This document shows positions 32,824 through 42,720 of a DNA stretch of 64,000 bases, one piece after another (position 1 is the stretch's first letter; each line of letters starts with the position of its first letter). A program made the position numbers and the translations under genes. Origin of the DNA: Mesobacillus persicus (GTDB lineage Bacteria; Bacillota; Bacilli; Bacillales; Cytobacillaceae); the NCBI RefSeq assembly GCF_900109925.1, contig NZ_FOBW01000003.1, positions 62,001-126,000 of the forward strand, read 5' to 3'. Below the pieces are notes generated by a model that had not been told where the DNA came from, did not search any database, and worked only from the letters and a program-made list of their open reading frames with translations.

Positions 32824-33936
32824 ATGAGCAGTGAATTGTTGGATGCTCTGACAGTGCTTGAAAAAGAAAAGGGCATATCCAGGGATGTATTGATTGATGC
32901 GATTGAAGCAGCGTTAGTCTCAGCATACCGGCGTAATTTTAATCAGGCTCAGAATGTACGTATTGATATGAATTTTGAGAATGGATCAATGCGTGTGTTC
33001 GCTAGAAAAGAAGTCGTGGAGGAAGTATTTGATCCGCGTCTCGAAATTTCCCTTGAAGAAGCTCATCAAATAAACCCTAACTATACAGTCGAAGATGTGG
33101 TCGAATTAGAAGTAACTCCAAAGGATTTTGGACGAATTGCTGCTCAGACTGCAAAGCAAGTTGTTACTCAACGAGTTCGTGAAGCGGAGAGAGGCATCAT
33201 TTACTCTGAATTCATTGACCGTGAAGAAGATATCATGACGGGGATTGTTCAAAGGTTGGATTCGAAGTTTATCTATGTCAGCCTTGGCAAGATTGAAGCA
33301 ATACTGCCAGTAAACGAGCAAATGCCAAATGAACAATATAAGCCACATGATCGGATTAAGGTTTTCCTAACGAAAGTAGAAAAGACAACCAAAGGTCCGC
33401 AAATCTTTGTATCTAGAACACATCCTGGACTGTTAAAAAGGTTGTTTGAAATTGAAGTTCCTGAAATTTACGATGGTACAGTAGAAATTAAATCTGTAGC
33501 ACGTGAAGCAGGGGACAGATCAAAAATCTCGGTCCATTCAGATAACCCTGAGGTCGATCCGGTTGGTTCTTGTGTTGGCCCTAAAGGCACGAGAGTACAG
33601 GCGGTCGTGAATGAGTTAAAGGGCGAGAAGATTGATATTGTTAAATGGTCAGAAGATCCTGTCGTGTTCGTTGCTAATGCTTTGAGTCCTTCAAAGGTTC
33701 TTGACGTAATTGTTAGTGAGCAGGAAAAGGCGACAACCGTCATTGTTCCGGACTATCAGCTTTCTCTAGCGATTGGAAAACGCGGTCAGAATGCAAGGCT
33801 TGCGGCCAAGTTAACTGGTTGGAAAATTGATATCAAATCTGAAACAGATGCTCGTGAGGCTGGAATCTTCCCTCGTGAAGATGGTGCACTTTTAGAAGGA
33901 TACGAGGAAGATTATTCAGACGAGGAGTTAGATTAA
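32824..33936 (+). CDS. nusA: Transcription elongation factor NusA
   Basis: A 370-residue RNA polymerase-binding factor that acts in pausing, termination and antitermination. It has an N-terminal RNAP-binding domain (1-125), an S1 domain (about 135-200), and KH1 and KH2 domains (about 230-350). The latter carry GPKGTRVQ and IGKRGQNARLA. There is no C-terminal acidic repeat pair as in E. coli, and the length matches Bacillus NusA. The tail is acidic (EEDYSDEELD). Confidence 0.98.
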   Translation: MSSELLDALTVLEKEKGISRDVLIDAIEAALVSAYRRNFNQAQNVRIDMNFENGSMRVFARKEVVEEVFDPRLEISLEEAHQINPNYTVEDVVELEVTPKDFGRIAAQTAKQVVTQRVREAERGIIYSEFIDREEDIMTGIVQRLDSKFIYVSLGKIEAILPVNEQMPNEQYKPHDRIKVFLTKVEKTTKGPQIFVSRTHPGLLKRLFEIEVPEIYDGTVEIKSVAREAGDRSKISVHSDNPEVDPVGSCVGPKGTRVQAVVNELKGEKIDIVKWSEDPVVFVANALSPSKVLDVIVSEQEKATTVIVPDYQLSLAIGKRGQNARLAAKLTGWKIDIKSETDAREAGIFPREDGALLEGYEEDYSDEELD

Positions 33937-33954
33937 GGGAAGAGGTGGATGAGC

Positions 33955-34236
33955 GTGAACAGCCGAAAAAAAATTCCGATGCGCAAATGTGTTGCAACCG
34001 GTGAAATGAGACCAAAAAAGGAACTCATCAGGATTGTTCGCTCAAAAGAAGGGGAAGTATCCATTGACCCGACTGGTAAGAAATCTGGACGTGGTGCTTA
34101 TCTATCAAAGGATAAGGAAACTGTCCTGCTTGCAAAGAAAAGAAACATCCTTTCTAAACAGTTGGAAGCGAACATAGAAGACTCTGTTTATGAAGAGCTT
34201 CTAGACCTTATCGAAAAGGAGAACGGACAAATCTGA
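33955..34236 (+). CDS. rnpM: RNase P modulator RnpM (YlxR)
   Basis: A 93-residue DUF448/YlxR-fold RNA-binding protein, recently linked to RNase P control in B. subtilis. [19 protein letters not shown] and GRGAYLS are the family signature. The GTG at 33955 is preferred over the ATG at 33949. AGAGGTGG at 33941-33948 is 7 bases from the GTG but touches the ATG, and N-S-R-K-K-I-P resembles other YlxR openings. Its stop overlaps ylxQ by one base. Confidence 0.92.
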   Translation: MNSRKKIPMRKCVATGEMRPKKELIRIVRSKEGEVSIDPTGKKSGRGAYLSKDKETVLLAKKRNILSKQLEANIEDSVYEELLDLIEKENGQI

Positions 34237-34535
34237 TGAACGATCAGTGGATGTCATTGCTTGGCTTAGCCAATCGAGCACGTAAAATCATTTCAGGGGA
34301 AGAGCTATCCGTAAAAGAAATCAGAAGCGGTAAGGCAAAGTTAGTATTATTGTCTAAAGATGCATCTTTCAATACTCAAAAGAAGATTACAGATAAATGT
34401 AATTCCTATCAAGTTCCATATAAATTGGTCGAGGATCGGTATAAGCTTGGCCAAGCAATTGGGAAAGAGGCCCGTGTGGTTGTCGCCCTTTTGGATGATG
34501 GGTTTGCCAAGAAACTGTTGACGTTGCTCGATTAA
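34236..34535 (+). CDS. ylxQ: L7Ae-family K-turn RNA-binding protein YlxQ
   Basis: A 99-residue ribosomal protein L7Ae/L30e-like fold that binds kink-turn RNA. It shows [16 protein letters not shown] near the start and LVLLSKDAS at about 32-40, with the family's VPY segment. Dispensable in B. subtilis; the exact RNA target here is unknown. Coupled to rnpM by a TGATG overlap. Confidence 0.94.
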   Translation: MNDQWMSLLGLANRARKIISGEELSVKEIRSGKAKLVLLSKDASFNTQKKITDKCNSYQVPYKLVEDRYKLGQAIGKEARVVVALLDDGFAKKLLTLLD

Positions 34536-34554
34536 TTCTAGCGGGGGTGAAAAT

Positions 34555-36978
34555 ATGAGTAAAACGCGCGTGTACGAATACGCCAAAAAGCATAATGTAT
34601 CGAGTAAAGACGTTATTACCAAATTAAAAGAAATGAACATCGAGGTTTCAAACCATATGACGGCTATTGAAACGGAGACGGTGAGGAGATTAGACGCCAT
34701 TTATAATAAAACAACGGAAAAGCAACCACAGTCACAGCAGTCAAATCAACAACAAACAGGTCAAGGCCAACAGCGACCATCAGGTCAAGGGCAACAACGA
34801 CCATCAGGTCAAGGCCAGCAGCGACCATCAGGTCAAGGCCAGCAGCGACCATCAGGTCAAGGCCAGCAGCGACCATCAGGTCAAGGCCAGCAGCGACCAT
34901 CAGGCCAAGGTCAACAACGACCATCAGGCCAAGGTCAACAACGACCATCAGGCCAAGGTCAACAACGACCATCAGGTCAAGGTCAACAACGACCATCAGG
35001 TCAAGGCCAACAACGACCATCAGGTCAAGGCCAGCAGCGACCATCAGGTCAAGGCCAGCAGCGACCATCAGGCCAAGGTCAACAACGACCATCAGGTCAA
35101 GGTCAACAACGATCATCAGGCAATCAACGTGGTGGAAATAATAACAATAGATCAAAACAAAACAACAATCGCGGCAAACAAAATCAGACCCACGCTCCAC
35201 AACCGCAAGTGAAAAAGGAAAAAGAGCTTCCAGCAAAAATTACCTTCAGTGATTCCTTAACGGTTGGTGAGCTTGCTAAGAAGCTCTACCGTGAACCATC
35301 TGAAATTATTAAAAAGTTATTTATGCTTGGTGTAATGGCTACGATTAACCAGGACCTAGATAAAGATGCGATTGAATTAATTTGTACCGATTATGGGGTT
35401 GAAGTTGAAGAGGAAATCCTCGTTGATACAACAGACCTTGAGGTATATTTTACAGAAGATAAAGAAGACCTACTTGGTGAGCGCCCACCAGTTGTTACGA
35501 TTATGGGACACGTTGACCATGGGAAAACGACTTTACTTGACTCGATTCGTCATACGAAGGTAACCGCAGGAGAAGCAGGTGGAATCACTCAGCATATCGG
35601 TGCTTACCAGGTAGAAGCGAATGGAAAGAAAGTTACCTTCCTTGACACACCAGGTCACGCTGCTTTTACAACGATGCGTGCTCGTGGTGCGAAGGTTACA
35701 GATATAACAATCCTTGTTGTAGCAGCAGATGACGGGGTTATGCCTCAAACGGTTGAAGCAATCAACCACGCAAAGGCAGCCAATGTACCAATTATCGTCG
35801 CTGTTAATAAAATGGATAAAGAGGGAGCTAACCCTGATCGTGTGATGCAGGAACTGACTGAGCATGGTCTTGTTTCAGAAGCTTGGGGAGGCGAAACCAT
35901 CTTTGTTCCAATTTCAGCTCTTAAAGGAGAAGGAATTGACAGTCTACTTGAAATGATTCTCCTAGTAAGTGAAGTTGAAGAATACAAGGCGAATCCAAAT
36001 CGTCCGGCGATTGGAACGGTTATTGAGGCTCAGTTAGATAAAGGCCGAGGATCCGTTGCTACTTTACTTGTTCAAAATGGTACTTTAAAGGTTGGGGACC
36101 CAATCGTTGTTGGAAATACTTTTGGACGTGTAAGGGCAATGGTGAACGACCTAGGCCGCCGTGTTAAAGAAGTAGGACCATCTGCTCCTGTTGAGATTAC
36201 TGGTCTTAACGATGTTCCTCAAGCTGGTGACCGTTTTGTCGTCTTTGAAGATGAAAAGACAGCTCGCCAAGTTGGTGAAGCTCGTTCAAGCCAGGCACTT
36301 CAGGCACAAAGATCCGAAAAAACAAAGGTCAGCCTTGATAACTTATTTGAACATATGAAGCAAGGCGAAATGAAGGACTTAAATCTAATTGTAAAGGCTG
36401 ATGTTCAAGGTTCCGTAGAGGCCGTTGCAGCAGCGTTACAAAAATTAGATGTAGAAGGAATTAATGTCCGGATTATTCATACTGGTGCTGGTGCCATCAA
36501 TGAATCTGATATTACCTTAGCGGCTGCGTCAAACGCGATTGTCATTGGATTCAATGTTCGTCCAGATAATAATGCAAAACGTGCAGCAGAAACTGAGGAA
36601 GTTGATATTCGTCTTCACCGTATCATCTATAAAGTTATTGAAGAGATTGAATCGGCGATGAAAGGGATGCTTGATCCTGTTTACCAAGAGAAAACAATCG
36701 GTCAAGCGGAAGTACGTCAGACGTTCAAAGTATCAAAAGTTGGTACAATTGCGGGGTCTTATGTTACAGATGGTAAAATTACCCGTGATAGTGGCGTCCG
36801 CCTAATCCGTGATGGCATTGTTATTTTTGAAGGCCAAGTGGATGCTCTTAAACGTTTCAAGGATGATGCAAAAGAAGTAGCCCAAGGTTACGAATGCGGA
36901 ATTACGATTAAAAACTTCAATGATATGAAAGAAGGCGACGTTATCGAAGCATATATCATGGAAGAAGTGGAACGTTAA
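34555..36978 (+). CDS. infB: Translation initiation factor IF-2
   Basis: An 807-residue GTPase that brings fMet-tRNA to the 30S subunit and promotes subunit joining. The N-terminal IF2-N module is at 1-55. Residues 69-188 are 15 tandem 8-residue units (GQGQQRPS, last one RSS), then an Asn/Gln/Arg-rich link and a second IF2-N module (about 225-280). G1 is GHVDHGKT (318-325), G3 is DTPGHAAFT, and G4 is NKMDK. Domains II, III and IV are complete. B. subtilis IF-2 is about 90 residues shorter, mostly because of the repeat. Confidence 0.97.
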   Translation: MSKTRVYEYAKKHNVSSKDVITKLKEMNIEVSNHMTAIETETVRRLDAIYNKTTEKQPQSQQSNQQQTGQGQQRPSGQGQQRPSGQGQQRPSGQGQQRPSGQGQQRPSGQGQQRPSGQGQQRPSGQGQQRPSGQGQQRPSGQGQQRPSGQGQQRPSGQGQQRPSGQGQQRPSGQGQQRPSGQGQQRSSGNQRGGNNNNRSKQNNNRGKQNQTHAPQPQVKKEKELPAKITFSDSLTVGELAKKLYREPSEIIKKLFMLGVMATINQDLDKDAIELICTDYGVEVEEEILVDTTDLEVYFTEDKEDLLGERPPVVTIMGHVDHGKTTLLDSIRHTKVTAGEAGGITQHIGAYQVEANGKKVTFLDTPGHAAFTTMRARGAKVTDITILVVAADDGVMPQTVEAINHAKAANVPIIVAVNKMDKEGANPDRVMQELTEHGLVSEAWGGETIFVPISALKGEGIDSLLEMILLVSEVEEYKANPNRPAIGTVIEAQLDKGRGSVATLLVQNGTLKVGDPIVVGNTFGRVRAMVNDLGRRVKEVGPSAPVEITGLNDVPQAGDRFVVFEDEKTARQVGEARSSQALQAQRSEKTKVSLDNLFEHMKQGEMKDLNLIVKADVQGSVEAVAAALQKLDVEGINVRIIHTGAGAINESDITLAAASNAIVIGFNVRPDNNAKRAAETEEVDIRLHRIIYKVIEEIESAMKGMLDPVYQEKTIGQAEVRQTFKVSKVGTIAGSYVTDGKITRDSGVRLIRDGIVIFEGQVDALKRFKDDAKEVAQGYECGITIKNFNDMKEGDVIEAYIMEEVER
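34759..35118 (+). repeat. 24-bp in-frame minisatellite in infB, 15 copies
   Basis: Fifteen head-to-tail units of GGTCAAGGCCAGCAGCGACC plus ATCA, with synonymous third-base variants (GGT/GGC, CAA/CAG). The protein unit stays GQGQQRPS except for Ser in the last copy. Variant runs (units 3-6; 7-9; 12-13) show local duplication. The repeat makes a low-complexity, basic, Gly/Gln-rich linker. Confidence 0.97.
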
Positions 36979-37259
36979 TGATTGTAGGGCTCGCTGCCTG
37001 TGAGTGTATCGTTTATGATGCCCACTCTTTAAAGGATAAAAGAGCAGTCTTGCAGCGTATCATAACAAGACTGAAGCAGAAGTATAATGTTTCAGTTTCA
37101 GAAGTGGATTTCCAGGATGCTTGGCAGCGGACGAAAATCGCAATTGTGACGGTCTCGTCCGCACGGCAGGCAACGGAAAGGGAATTACAAAATGCCCTTC
37201 AAATGATTGATTCGTTTCCTGAAATAGAACGAACTATTACTGACATTGAATGGCTTTAA
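36978..37259 (+). CDS. ylxP: DUF503 family protein YlxP
   Basis: A 93-residue ferredoxin-like-fold protein of the DUF503 family. It is found between infB and rbfA in Firmicutes and implicated in ribosome assembly by context. Its ATG overlaps the infB TAA by one base (TAATG), so it is translationally coupled. Conserved features are HSLKDKRAVLQRI and VSEVDFQDAWQR. No catalytic motif is known. Confidence 0.92.
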   Translation: MIVGLAACECIVYDAHSLKDKRAVLQRIITRLKQKYNVSVSEVDFQDAWQRTKIAIVTVSSARQATERELQNALQMIDSFPEIERTITDIEWL

Positions 37260-37278
37260 TTTGACGAGGTGATCGAAC

Positions 37279-37653
37279 ATGGGCCATCGAGTAAATCGTG
37301 TTGGAGAACAAATGAAAAAAGAGCTGGGTGACATTATCGGCCGTAAGATTAAGGATCCGCGTATTGGTTTCGTTACGGTAACAGATGTCGAGGTAACCGG
37401 TGATCTTCAACAAGCAACAGTTTATATTTCTGTTCTAGGTGATGAAGCACAAAAAGAAAACACGTTAAAGGCACTTGCGAAAGCAAAAGGATTTATACGG
37501 ACTGAAATCGGTCAGCGAATCCGCCTTCGCAAGACACCTGAAATTAGTTTTGAATTTGATCCATCTCTCGATTATGGAAATCGGATCAATACGCTTCTTC
37601 ATCAAGTTCATAATCATAATGATAATAATGATGAGAAAGAACGGGAAAATTAG
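37279..37653 (+). CDS. rbfA: 30S ribosome-binding factor RbfA
   Basis: A 124-residue single KH-type domain protein that binds 16S rRNA near helix 1 during 30S maturation and cold adaptation. [14 protein letters not shown], the [12 protein letters not shown] segment, and [16 protein letters not shown] are conserved. The C-terminal 15 residues are an Asn/Asp/Glu-rich tail. A strong terminator follows, so this is probably the last gene of the main rimP transcript. Confidence 0.96.
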   Translation: MGHRVNRVGEQMKKELGDIIGRKIKDPRIGFVTVTDVEVTGDLQQATVYISVLGDEAQKENTLKALAKAKGFIRTEIGQRIRLRKTPEISFEFDPSLDYGNRINTLLHQVHNHNDNNDEKEREN

Positions 37654-37665
37654 AATACAGAATAG

Positions 37666-37695
37666 ATGGATAGACATAATGTCTATCCATTTTTT
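37666..37695 (+). terminator. terminator after rbfA
   Basis: Stem ATGGATAGAC with GTCTATCCAT around a small loop, then TTTTTT. It separates truB from the upstream operon. Confidence 0.88.
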
Positions 37696-37732
37696 CAATA
37701 GGTAAGGAAAATAGGATTTTACTTTGGAAACT

Positions 37733-37855
37733 GTCTAGCTCCAGCGCCTAGGGGCTCGGGTCATAAGCCACACCCTGTAAGAAGGGAAAGAACACCTTCT
37801 TTTAGGGTGCGTCTTATTCCTTTCGTCCCTGGGCAAGGCGCTTACGCTTTTCGTT
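37733..37855 (+). repeat. AGCGCC-family interspersed repeat before truB
   Basis: The outer pair is AGCGCCT (37743-37749) with AGGCGCT (37836-37842). The core is CACCCT-xx-AAGAAGG with CCTTCTT-xx-AGGGTG. The order of blocks (TCTAGCTCCAGCGCCTA, GGGTCATAAG, GTCTTAT, GCAAGGCGCTT) equals the copy at 18.9 kb. It ends right before TTAGGAGG of truB. Confidence 0.85.
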
Positions 37856-37867
37856 TTAGGAGGAAAA

Positions 37868-38785
37868 ATGGAAGGGATTCTACCGTTATATAAACCAGCG
37901 GGAATGACATCGCATGATTGTGTTTTCCGCCTCAGAAAAATTTTTAAAATGAAACGCATTGGTCATACAGGTACTCTAGATCCAGACGTTACTGGAGTGC
38001 TCCCTATCTGTTTAGGGAGAGCGACAAAGGTGGCTGAGTACATTACAGATGCAGGTAAAGCATATGAGGGGGAAGTAACCATTGGATTCTCGACAACCAC
38101 AGAGGATGCTTCTGGTGAAACCGTAGAAACCAAAGTGGTGGACAAAATCATCACAAGGGAAGAAATTCTTGCTATCTTTCAAAATCTGACGGGTGAGATT
38201 GAACAGACACCACCGATGTTTTCTGCAATAAAAGTTAACGGGAAAAGACTTTATGAGTATGCTCGTCAGGGAATTGAAGTGGAACGTCCTTCAAGGAAGG
38301 TACAAATTTACAACATGACCTTGCTTGATGAGCGAACTCAATTTGAAGGAGATACGATTTCCTTTCGGTTTCGAGTAAGTTGTGGGAAAGGTACATACAT
38401 TAGGACCCTAGCTGTAATGATTGGGGAGAGTTTGGGCTATCCGGCTCATATGTCTTATCTTCAACGTATTCAATCTGCTTCGATGACTCTTGATGATTGT
38501 TATACTTTAGAGCAGGTAGAAGAATTGGCTCTTGCGGGTGAGGTTCAGAGTGTGTTAAAACCTCTTGAGGACGGGATTTCTGATTTGCCGAAATATGAAA
38601 TAAGTGATAAAGTAGCAGAGAAAGTGAAAAATGGTGTAGTATTGGAAATTCCTACGCACTTAGAAATGGTCGAGGGCCCAATAGCAGTATGTCTAGCCGA
38701 CGGAACGGTGTTGGCTATTTATAGAAAACACCCTCGGAAGCCAGGTCTACTAAAGCCAGATAAAGTGCTAAGGAATGAACAGTAA
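37868..38785 (+). CDS. truB: tRNA pseudouridine(55) synthase TruB
   Basis: A 305-residue enzyme that makes pseudouridine-55 in the T-arm of tRNAs. The catalytic Asp38 is in RIGHTGTLDPDVTG. The LYKPAGMTSHD opening and QTPPMFSAIKVNGKRLYEYAR are conserved, and a C-terminal PUA-like domain is present (about 240-305). The ribosome binding site TTAGGAGG directly follows the repeat. It is usually cotranscribed with rbfA, but a terminator and a repeat intervene here. Confidence 0.97.
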   Translation: MEGILPLYKPAGMTSHDCVFRLRKIFKMKRIGHTGTLDPDVTGVLPICLGRATKVAEYITDAGKAYEGEVTIGFSTTTEDASGETVETKVVDKIITREEILAIFQNLTGEIEQTPPMFSAIKVNGKRLYEYARQGIEVERPSRKVQIYNMTLLDERTQFEGDTISFRFRVSCGKGTYIRTLAVMIGESLGYPAHMSYLQRIQSASMTLDDCYTLEQVEELALAGEVQSVLKPLEDGISDLPKYEISDKVAEKVKNGVVLEIPTHLEMVEGPIAVCLADGTVLAIYRKHPRKPGLLKPDKVLRNEQ

Positions 38786-38822
38786 CGATCTCTAGGCTAG
38801 TCAGAAAAGGTGAATATTAAAA

Positions 38823-39773
38823 GTGGAACTAATCAAACTGAATCATCCTCATTCATATAAGATAGAAGATTTCCCCTCCCAGGTAATGGCACTTGGATAT
38901 TTTGACGGCGTCCACCTCGGTCATCAAGAGGTAATTAAAACAGCGATTAAGATTGCTAGTGATCATGGAATTAACAGCGCAGTTATGACCTTTGATCCTC
39001 ATCCATCCGTTGTCCTTGGGAAACGTTTGCAACATGTTGAATACATAACGCCAATTGAAGAGAAAATCCGAGTGATTGAAAACATGGGTGTGGACCGTTT
39101 ATTTATTGTTCATTTTACTCCAGAGTTTGCAAACCTTTTGCCGCAAGAATTTATCGATGACTATATGATTAAGCTTAATGTCAAGCATGTTGTAGCAGGT
39201 TTTGATTATACTTACGGAAAAATGGGAAAAGGAACAATGGAAACGATGCAGTTCCATTCAAGAGGGAAGTTTGAGTACTCAGTCGTCCCTAAGCTATCGG
39301 TCGCTGATGAGAAAATCAGTTCAACGTTAATCCGGTCCTCTCTAAGGGAAGGGAAGATGGATGTTATACCTACGTTATTAGGGAGATTCTATACGACAAC
39401 TGGTACCGTTATCCATGGGGATAAACGTGGGAGAACTATTGGCTTTCCAACAGCGAATGTGGATGTTTGGGAAGACTTTATTTTACCACCAACGGGGGTT
39501 TATGCAGTAAGAATTCAGCTATCAGGAGACTGGTATCAAGGAGTTTGTAATGTCGGCTATAAACCAACATTTAATAATGAAAAACCGTCAAAACCATCTG
39601 TTGAAGTCCATATATTTGACTTTAATAAAGATATTTACGGAGAAGTAGCTGTCGTTGAATGGCATTTGAAGATTCGTGAAGAGCAGAAGTTCTCAGGAAT
39701 CGATCAATTGGTGGCGCAAATCGATAAAGATAAACAAAAAGCAATACATTACTTTGAAAAACACCAAGGTTAG
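38823..39773 (+). CDS. ribF: Bifunctional riboflavin kinase / FAD synthetase
   Basis: A 316-residue enzyme that phosphorylates riboflavin to FMN and adenylates FMN to FAD. The N-terminal nucleotidyltransferase domain shows ALGYFDGVHLGHQEVI (about 28-43) and ISSTLIRSSLREG. The C-terminal kinase domain shows GRTIGFPTANV and PPTGVYAVR. GTG start, with AAAAGGTGA upstream. Fusion of both activities is normal in bacteria. Confidence 0.97.
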   Translation: MELIKLNHPHSYKIEDFPSQVMALGYFDGVHLGHQEVIKTAIKIASDHGINSAVMTFDPHPSVVLGKRLQHVEYITPIEEKIRVIENMGVDRLFIVHFTPEFANLLPQEFIDDYMIKLNVKHVVAGFDYTYGKMGKGTMETMQFHSRGKFEYSVVPKLSVADEKISSTLIRSSLREGKMDVIPTLLGRFYTTTGTVIHGDKRGRTIGFPTANVDVWEDFILPPTGVYAVRIQLSGDWYQGVCNVGYKPTFNNEKPSKPSVEVHIFDFNKDIYGEVAVVEWHLKIREEQKFSGIDQLVAQIDKDKQKAIHYFEKHQG

Positions 39774-39775
39774 AC

Positions 39776-39804
39776 TTGCTTTTTATCTAAAAAAGATGTA
39801 TTCT
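39776..39804 (+). promoter_or_regulatory. sigma-A promoter for rpsO
   Basis: TTGCTT at 39776-39781, a 17-base spacer, and TATTCT at 39799-39804. It begins right after the ribF stop. Confidence 0.55.
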
Positions 39805-39810
39805 AATTAA

Positions 39811-39894
39811 CGTATCAAAAAGAACCTTTGCTTGGCAAGTCGAGTCACCGACGCTTGCTCGGTAACAGGGGATATTAAGTAGGAGGTGAATCGG
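39811..39894 (+). ncRNA. S15 leader (autoregulatory 5' UTR of rpsO)
   Basis: The leader can form TTGC-TTG-GCAA (39828-39838) and CCGA-CGCTTGC-TCGG (39848-39862), closed by CCT with AGG. This suits the three-way-junction operator described for S15 in Bacillus and Geobacillus. The ribosome binding site TAGGAGGTG follows directly. Confidence 0.65.
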
Positions 39895-40164
39895 ATGGCA
39901 ATCACAAAAGAACGTAAAAATGAACTAATCAATGAGTTCAAGACACACGAAAACGATACTGGTTCTCCAGAAGTTCAAATCGCTGTCCTGACTGCAGAAA
40001 TTAATGCATTGAATGATCATTTACGTACCCACAAAAAGGATCACCACTCACGTCGTGGCCTTTTAAAAATGGTAGGTAAGCGTCGTAACCTTTTAACGTA
40101 CCTTCGTAATAAAGATGTTACACGTTACCGTGACTTAATCAACAAGCTTGGTTTACGTCGATAA
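39895..40164 (+). CDS. rpsO: 30S ribosomal protein S15
   Basis: An 89-residue primary 16S rRNA-binding protein of the central domain. The sequence fits the family throughout ([38 protein letters not shown]). An upstream in-frame GTG at 39886 lies within the Shine-Dalgarno and is rejected. Own promoter, leader and terminator. Confidence 0.98.
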   Translation: MAITKERKNELINEFKTHENDTGSPEVQIAVLTAEINALNDHLRTHKKDHHSRRGLLKMVGKRRNLLTYLRNKDVTRYRDLINKLGLRR

Positions 40165-40170
40165 TTTGTA

Positions 40171-40196
40171 AAAAGCGGGATTTTTCCCGCTTTTTT
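40171..40196 (+). terminator. terminator of rpsO
   Basis: Stem AAAAGCGGGA with TCCCGCTTTT around a 4-base loop, then a T-run. It lies 6 bases after the stop. Confidence 0.95.
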
Positions 40197-40448
40197 ATTG
40201 TGTAAATAAAAGGTTTAGGTATAAAATTATTACATAATTCCTCTTTAAATTTTAGAGTTTGTTTTTTCTGTACATAATACTAGTGGAATGAGTCGTTTGG
40301 ACAGGCTATTTCTGAAAAAAATATTTACTAATAATTTTGAAATGACCAGCTTTTAAAGCTGTCACTATACATTGAATTGTACATGCAATCACGGGAAAAG
40401 TTATACCCATGGAATGCAAAAGGATTCAGTAAGAGAGGGGCTTAATGA

Positions 40449-42566
40449 ATGAATCAGGAAAAACAGATATTTTCAATGGACTGGGCCGGTCGTGAACTAA
40501 GTGTTGAAATCGGTCAGTTGGCAAAACAGGCGAATGGCGCAGTCCTAGTACGTTACGGAGACACGGCTGTATTGAGCACAGCTACAGCTTCAAAAGAGCC
40601 TAAGAATTTAGATTTCTTTCCGTTAACCGTAAACTATGAGGAGCGTCTTTACGCGGTAGGGAAAATCCCAGGTGGTTTTATTAAAAGGGAAGGTCGACCT
40701 AGTGAAAAAGCGATTTTATCAAGTCGTCTAATTGACCGTCCAATTCGCCCGCTATTTGCCGATGGTTTCCGAAATGATGTTCAAGTTATTTCAATTGTAA
40801 TGAGTGTCGATCAGAATTGCCCATCAGAAATGGCAGCAATGCTTGGATCATCTTTAGCACTTAGTGTTTCAGATATCCCGTTTCAAGGTCCGATTGCCGG
40901 AGTGATTGTTGGTCGTATTGATGGCAAATTTGTCATCAACCCAACGATTGATGAAGCTGAAAAGAGCGATATGCACTTGACGGTTGCCGGAACGAAAGAT
41001 GCAATCAACATGGTAGAAGCTGGGGCCAATGAGGTACCAGAAGAAGTGATGCTAGAAGCAATCATGTATGGCCATGATGAAATTAAGCGTTTAATTGCTT
41101 TCCAAGAAGAGATTGTTGCAAAAGTTGGCAAAGAAAAAATGGAAATCAAACTATTCGAACTTGATACGGATCTTGAGGCAGAAGTTCGCGGTCTATGTGA
41201 AAGCGATATGATTCCCGCGATTCAAGTACAAGAAAAACATGCACGCGAAGCGGCAATTAAGGAAGTTAAAAATGCAGTACTCGCGAAGTATGAAGAAGAA
41301 GAAGCAGCTGATGACAAGTTAAAGCAAGTGAAACTAATCCTTGATAAGATGGTAAAGGGTGAGGTTCGCCGCTTAATTACGGAAGATAAGCTACGTCCAG
41401 ATGGTCGTGGTGTGGATGAAATCCGCCCTCTATCTTCAGAAACTGGTATCCTTCCTAGAACGCACGGTTCTGGTTTATTTACAAGAGGACAAACGCAAGC
41501 TTTGAGCATTTGTACCTTAGGTGCAATGGGCGAAGTACAGATCCTAGATGGACTAGGAGTTGAAGAAGAAAAGCGTTTTATGCACCACTACAATTTCCCA
41601 TTGTTCAGTGTTGGGGAAACTGGCCCAATTCGTGGTCCAGGCCGCAGGGAAATTGGTCACGGAGCACTGGGAGAAAAAGCTCTAGAAGTGGTCATTCCTT
41701 CAGAAAAAGATTTCCCATACACGATTCGCTTAGTATCAGAAGTTCTTGAATCGAATGGATCGACTTCACAAGCAAGTATTTGTGCAAGTACATTAGCGAT
41801 GATGGATGCAGGCGTGCCACTAAAGGCTCCAGTAGCTGGAATTGCCATGGGCCTTATCAAATCAGGTGAACATTATACAATCCTTACAGATATTCAAGGG
41901 ATGGAAGACCACCTCGGAGATATGGACTTTAAAGTTGCCGGAACAGCAAATGGCGTAACAGCTCTGCAAATGGATATTAAAATTGATGGACTATCTCGTG
42001 AAATTTTAGAAGAAGCCCTTCAGCAAGCGAAAAAAGGCCGCATGCAAATTCTTGAATCAATGCTTGCAACGATTTCGGAACCACGCGGACAGCTATCAAA
42101 ATATGCACCTAAAATTATGATGATGTCTATCAATCCAGATAAGATTCGTGATGTGATTGGGCCAAGTGGAAAGCAAATCAATAAGATCATTGAAGAAACA
42201 GGCGTTAAAATCGATATCGAACAAGATGGTACAGTCTTTATTGCTTCTACTGACGAGGAAATGAACCAAAAGGCTAAGAAAATTATTGAAGATATCGTTC
42301 GCGAGGTAGAAGTTGGACAGATGTACCTTGGTAAAGTAAAACGCATTGAGAAATTTGGATGCTTTGTTGAAATCTTTAATGGAAAAGACGGTCTTGTTCA
42401 TATTTCTGAGCTTGCTGAGGAACGTGTCGGCAAAGTCGAAGACGTAGTCAAGATTGGCGATGAACTTCTTGTGAAGGTTACAGAAATCGATCGTCAAGGA
42501 CGTGTGAACCTTAGTCGTAAAGCAGTACTAAAGGAACAACGCGAAAAAGCAACACAAAGTGAATAA
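40449..42566 (+). CDS. pnp: Polyribonucleotide nucleotidyltransferase (PNPase)
   Basis: A 705-residue phosphorolytic 3'-5' exoribonuclease that degrades mRNA. Two RNase PH domains (about 10-215 and 310-545) flank an alpha-helical linker. A KH domain (about 553-615, [14 protein letters not shown]) and an S1 domain (about 620-690) follow. [24 protein letters not shown] is the N-terminal signature. AGAGAGGGG precedes the ATG. An out-of-frame ATG lies 4 bases upstream. The 280-base gap before it holds only the rpsO terminator, and no convincing promoter was recognised there. Confidence 0.98.
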   Translation: MNQEKQIFSMDWAGRELSVEIGQLAKQANGAVLVRYGDTAVLSTATASKEPKNLDFFPLTVNYEERLYAVGKIPGGFIKREGRPSEKAILSSRLIDRPIRPLFADGFRNDVQVISIVMSVDQNCPSEMAAMLGSSLALSVSDIPFQGPIAGVIVGRIDGKFVINPTIDEAEKSDMHLTVAGTKDAINMVEAGANEVPEEVMLEAIMYGHDEIKRLIAFQEEIVAKVGKEKMEIKLFELDTDLEAEVRGLCESDMIPAIQVQEKHAREAAIKEVKNAVLAKYEEEEAADDKLKQVKLILDKMVKGEVRRLITEDKLRPDGRGVDEIRPLSSETGILPRTHGSGLFTRGQTQALSICTLGAMGEVQILDGLGVEEEKRFMHHYNFPLFSVGETGPIRGPGRREIGHGALGEKALEVVIPSEKDFPYTIRLVSEVLESNGSTSQASICASTLAMMDAGVPLKAPVAGIAMGLIKSGEHYTILTDIQGMEDHLGDMDFKVAGTANGVTALQMDIKIDGLSREILEEALQQAKKGRMQILESMLATISEPRGQLSKYAPKIMMMSINPDKIRDVIGPSGKQINKIIEETGVKIDIEQDGTVFIASTDEEMNQKAKKIIEDIVREVEVGQMYLGKVKRIEKFGCFVEIFNGKDGLVHISELAEERVGKVEDVVKIGDELLVKVTEIDRQGRVNLSRKAVLKEQREKATQSE

Positions 42567-42575
42567 GAATCATTT

Positions 42576-42604
42576 AAAAACCCGGGGCAACCCTGGTTTT
42601 TTTT
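42576..42604 (+). terminator. terminator of pnp
   Basis: Stem AAAACC-x-GGG with CCC-x-GGTTTT (one mismatch) around GCAA, then eight Ts. Confidence 0.88.
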
Positions 42605-42720
42605 ATTTCTGTTTGAAAGGGAATGCCTATCCTCGTTCTACCTTGTCCCTCCGTCACATATTCTTATCTATAGGGATATTGGACAGGGCTGTCGCTCAGC
42701 TAATGAAGGAGGCAAAGGGA

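Noticed and set aside
34664-35236. A 190-codon minus-strand ORF rich in Met, Val, Asp and Leu across infB
   Set aside because: It is the antisense reading of the 24-bp infB minisatellite; periodicity alone keeps it open. No ribosome binding site and no family.
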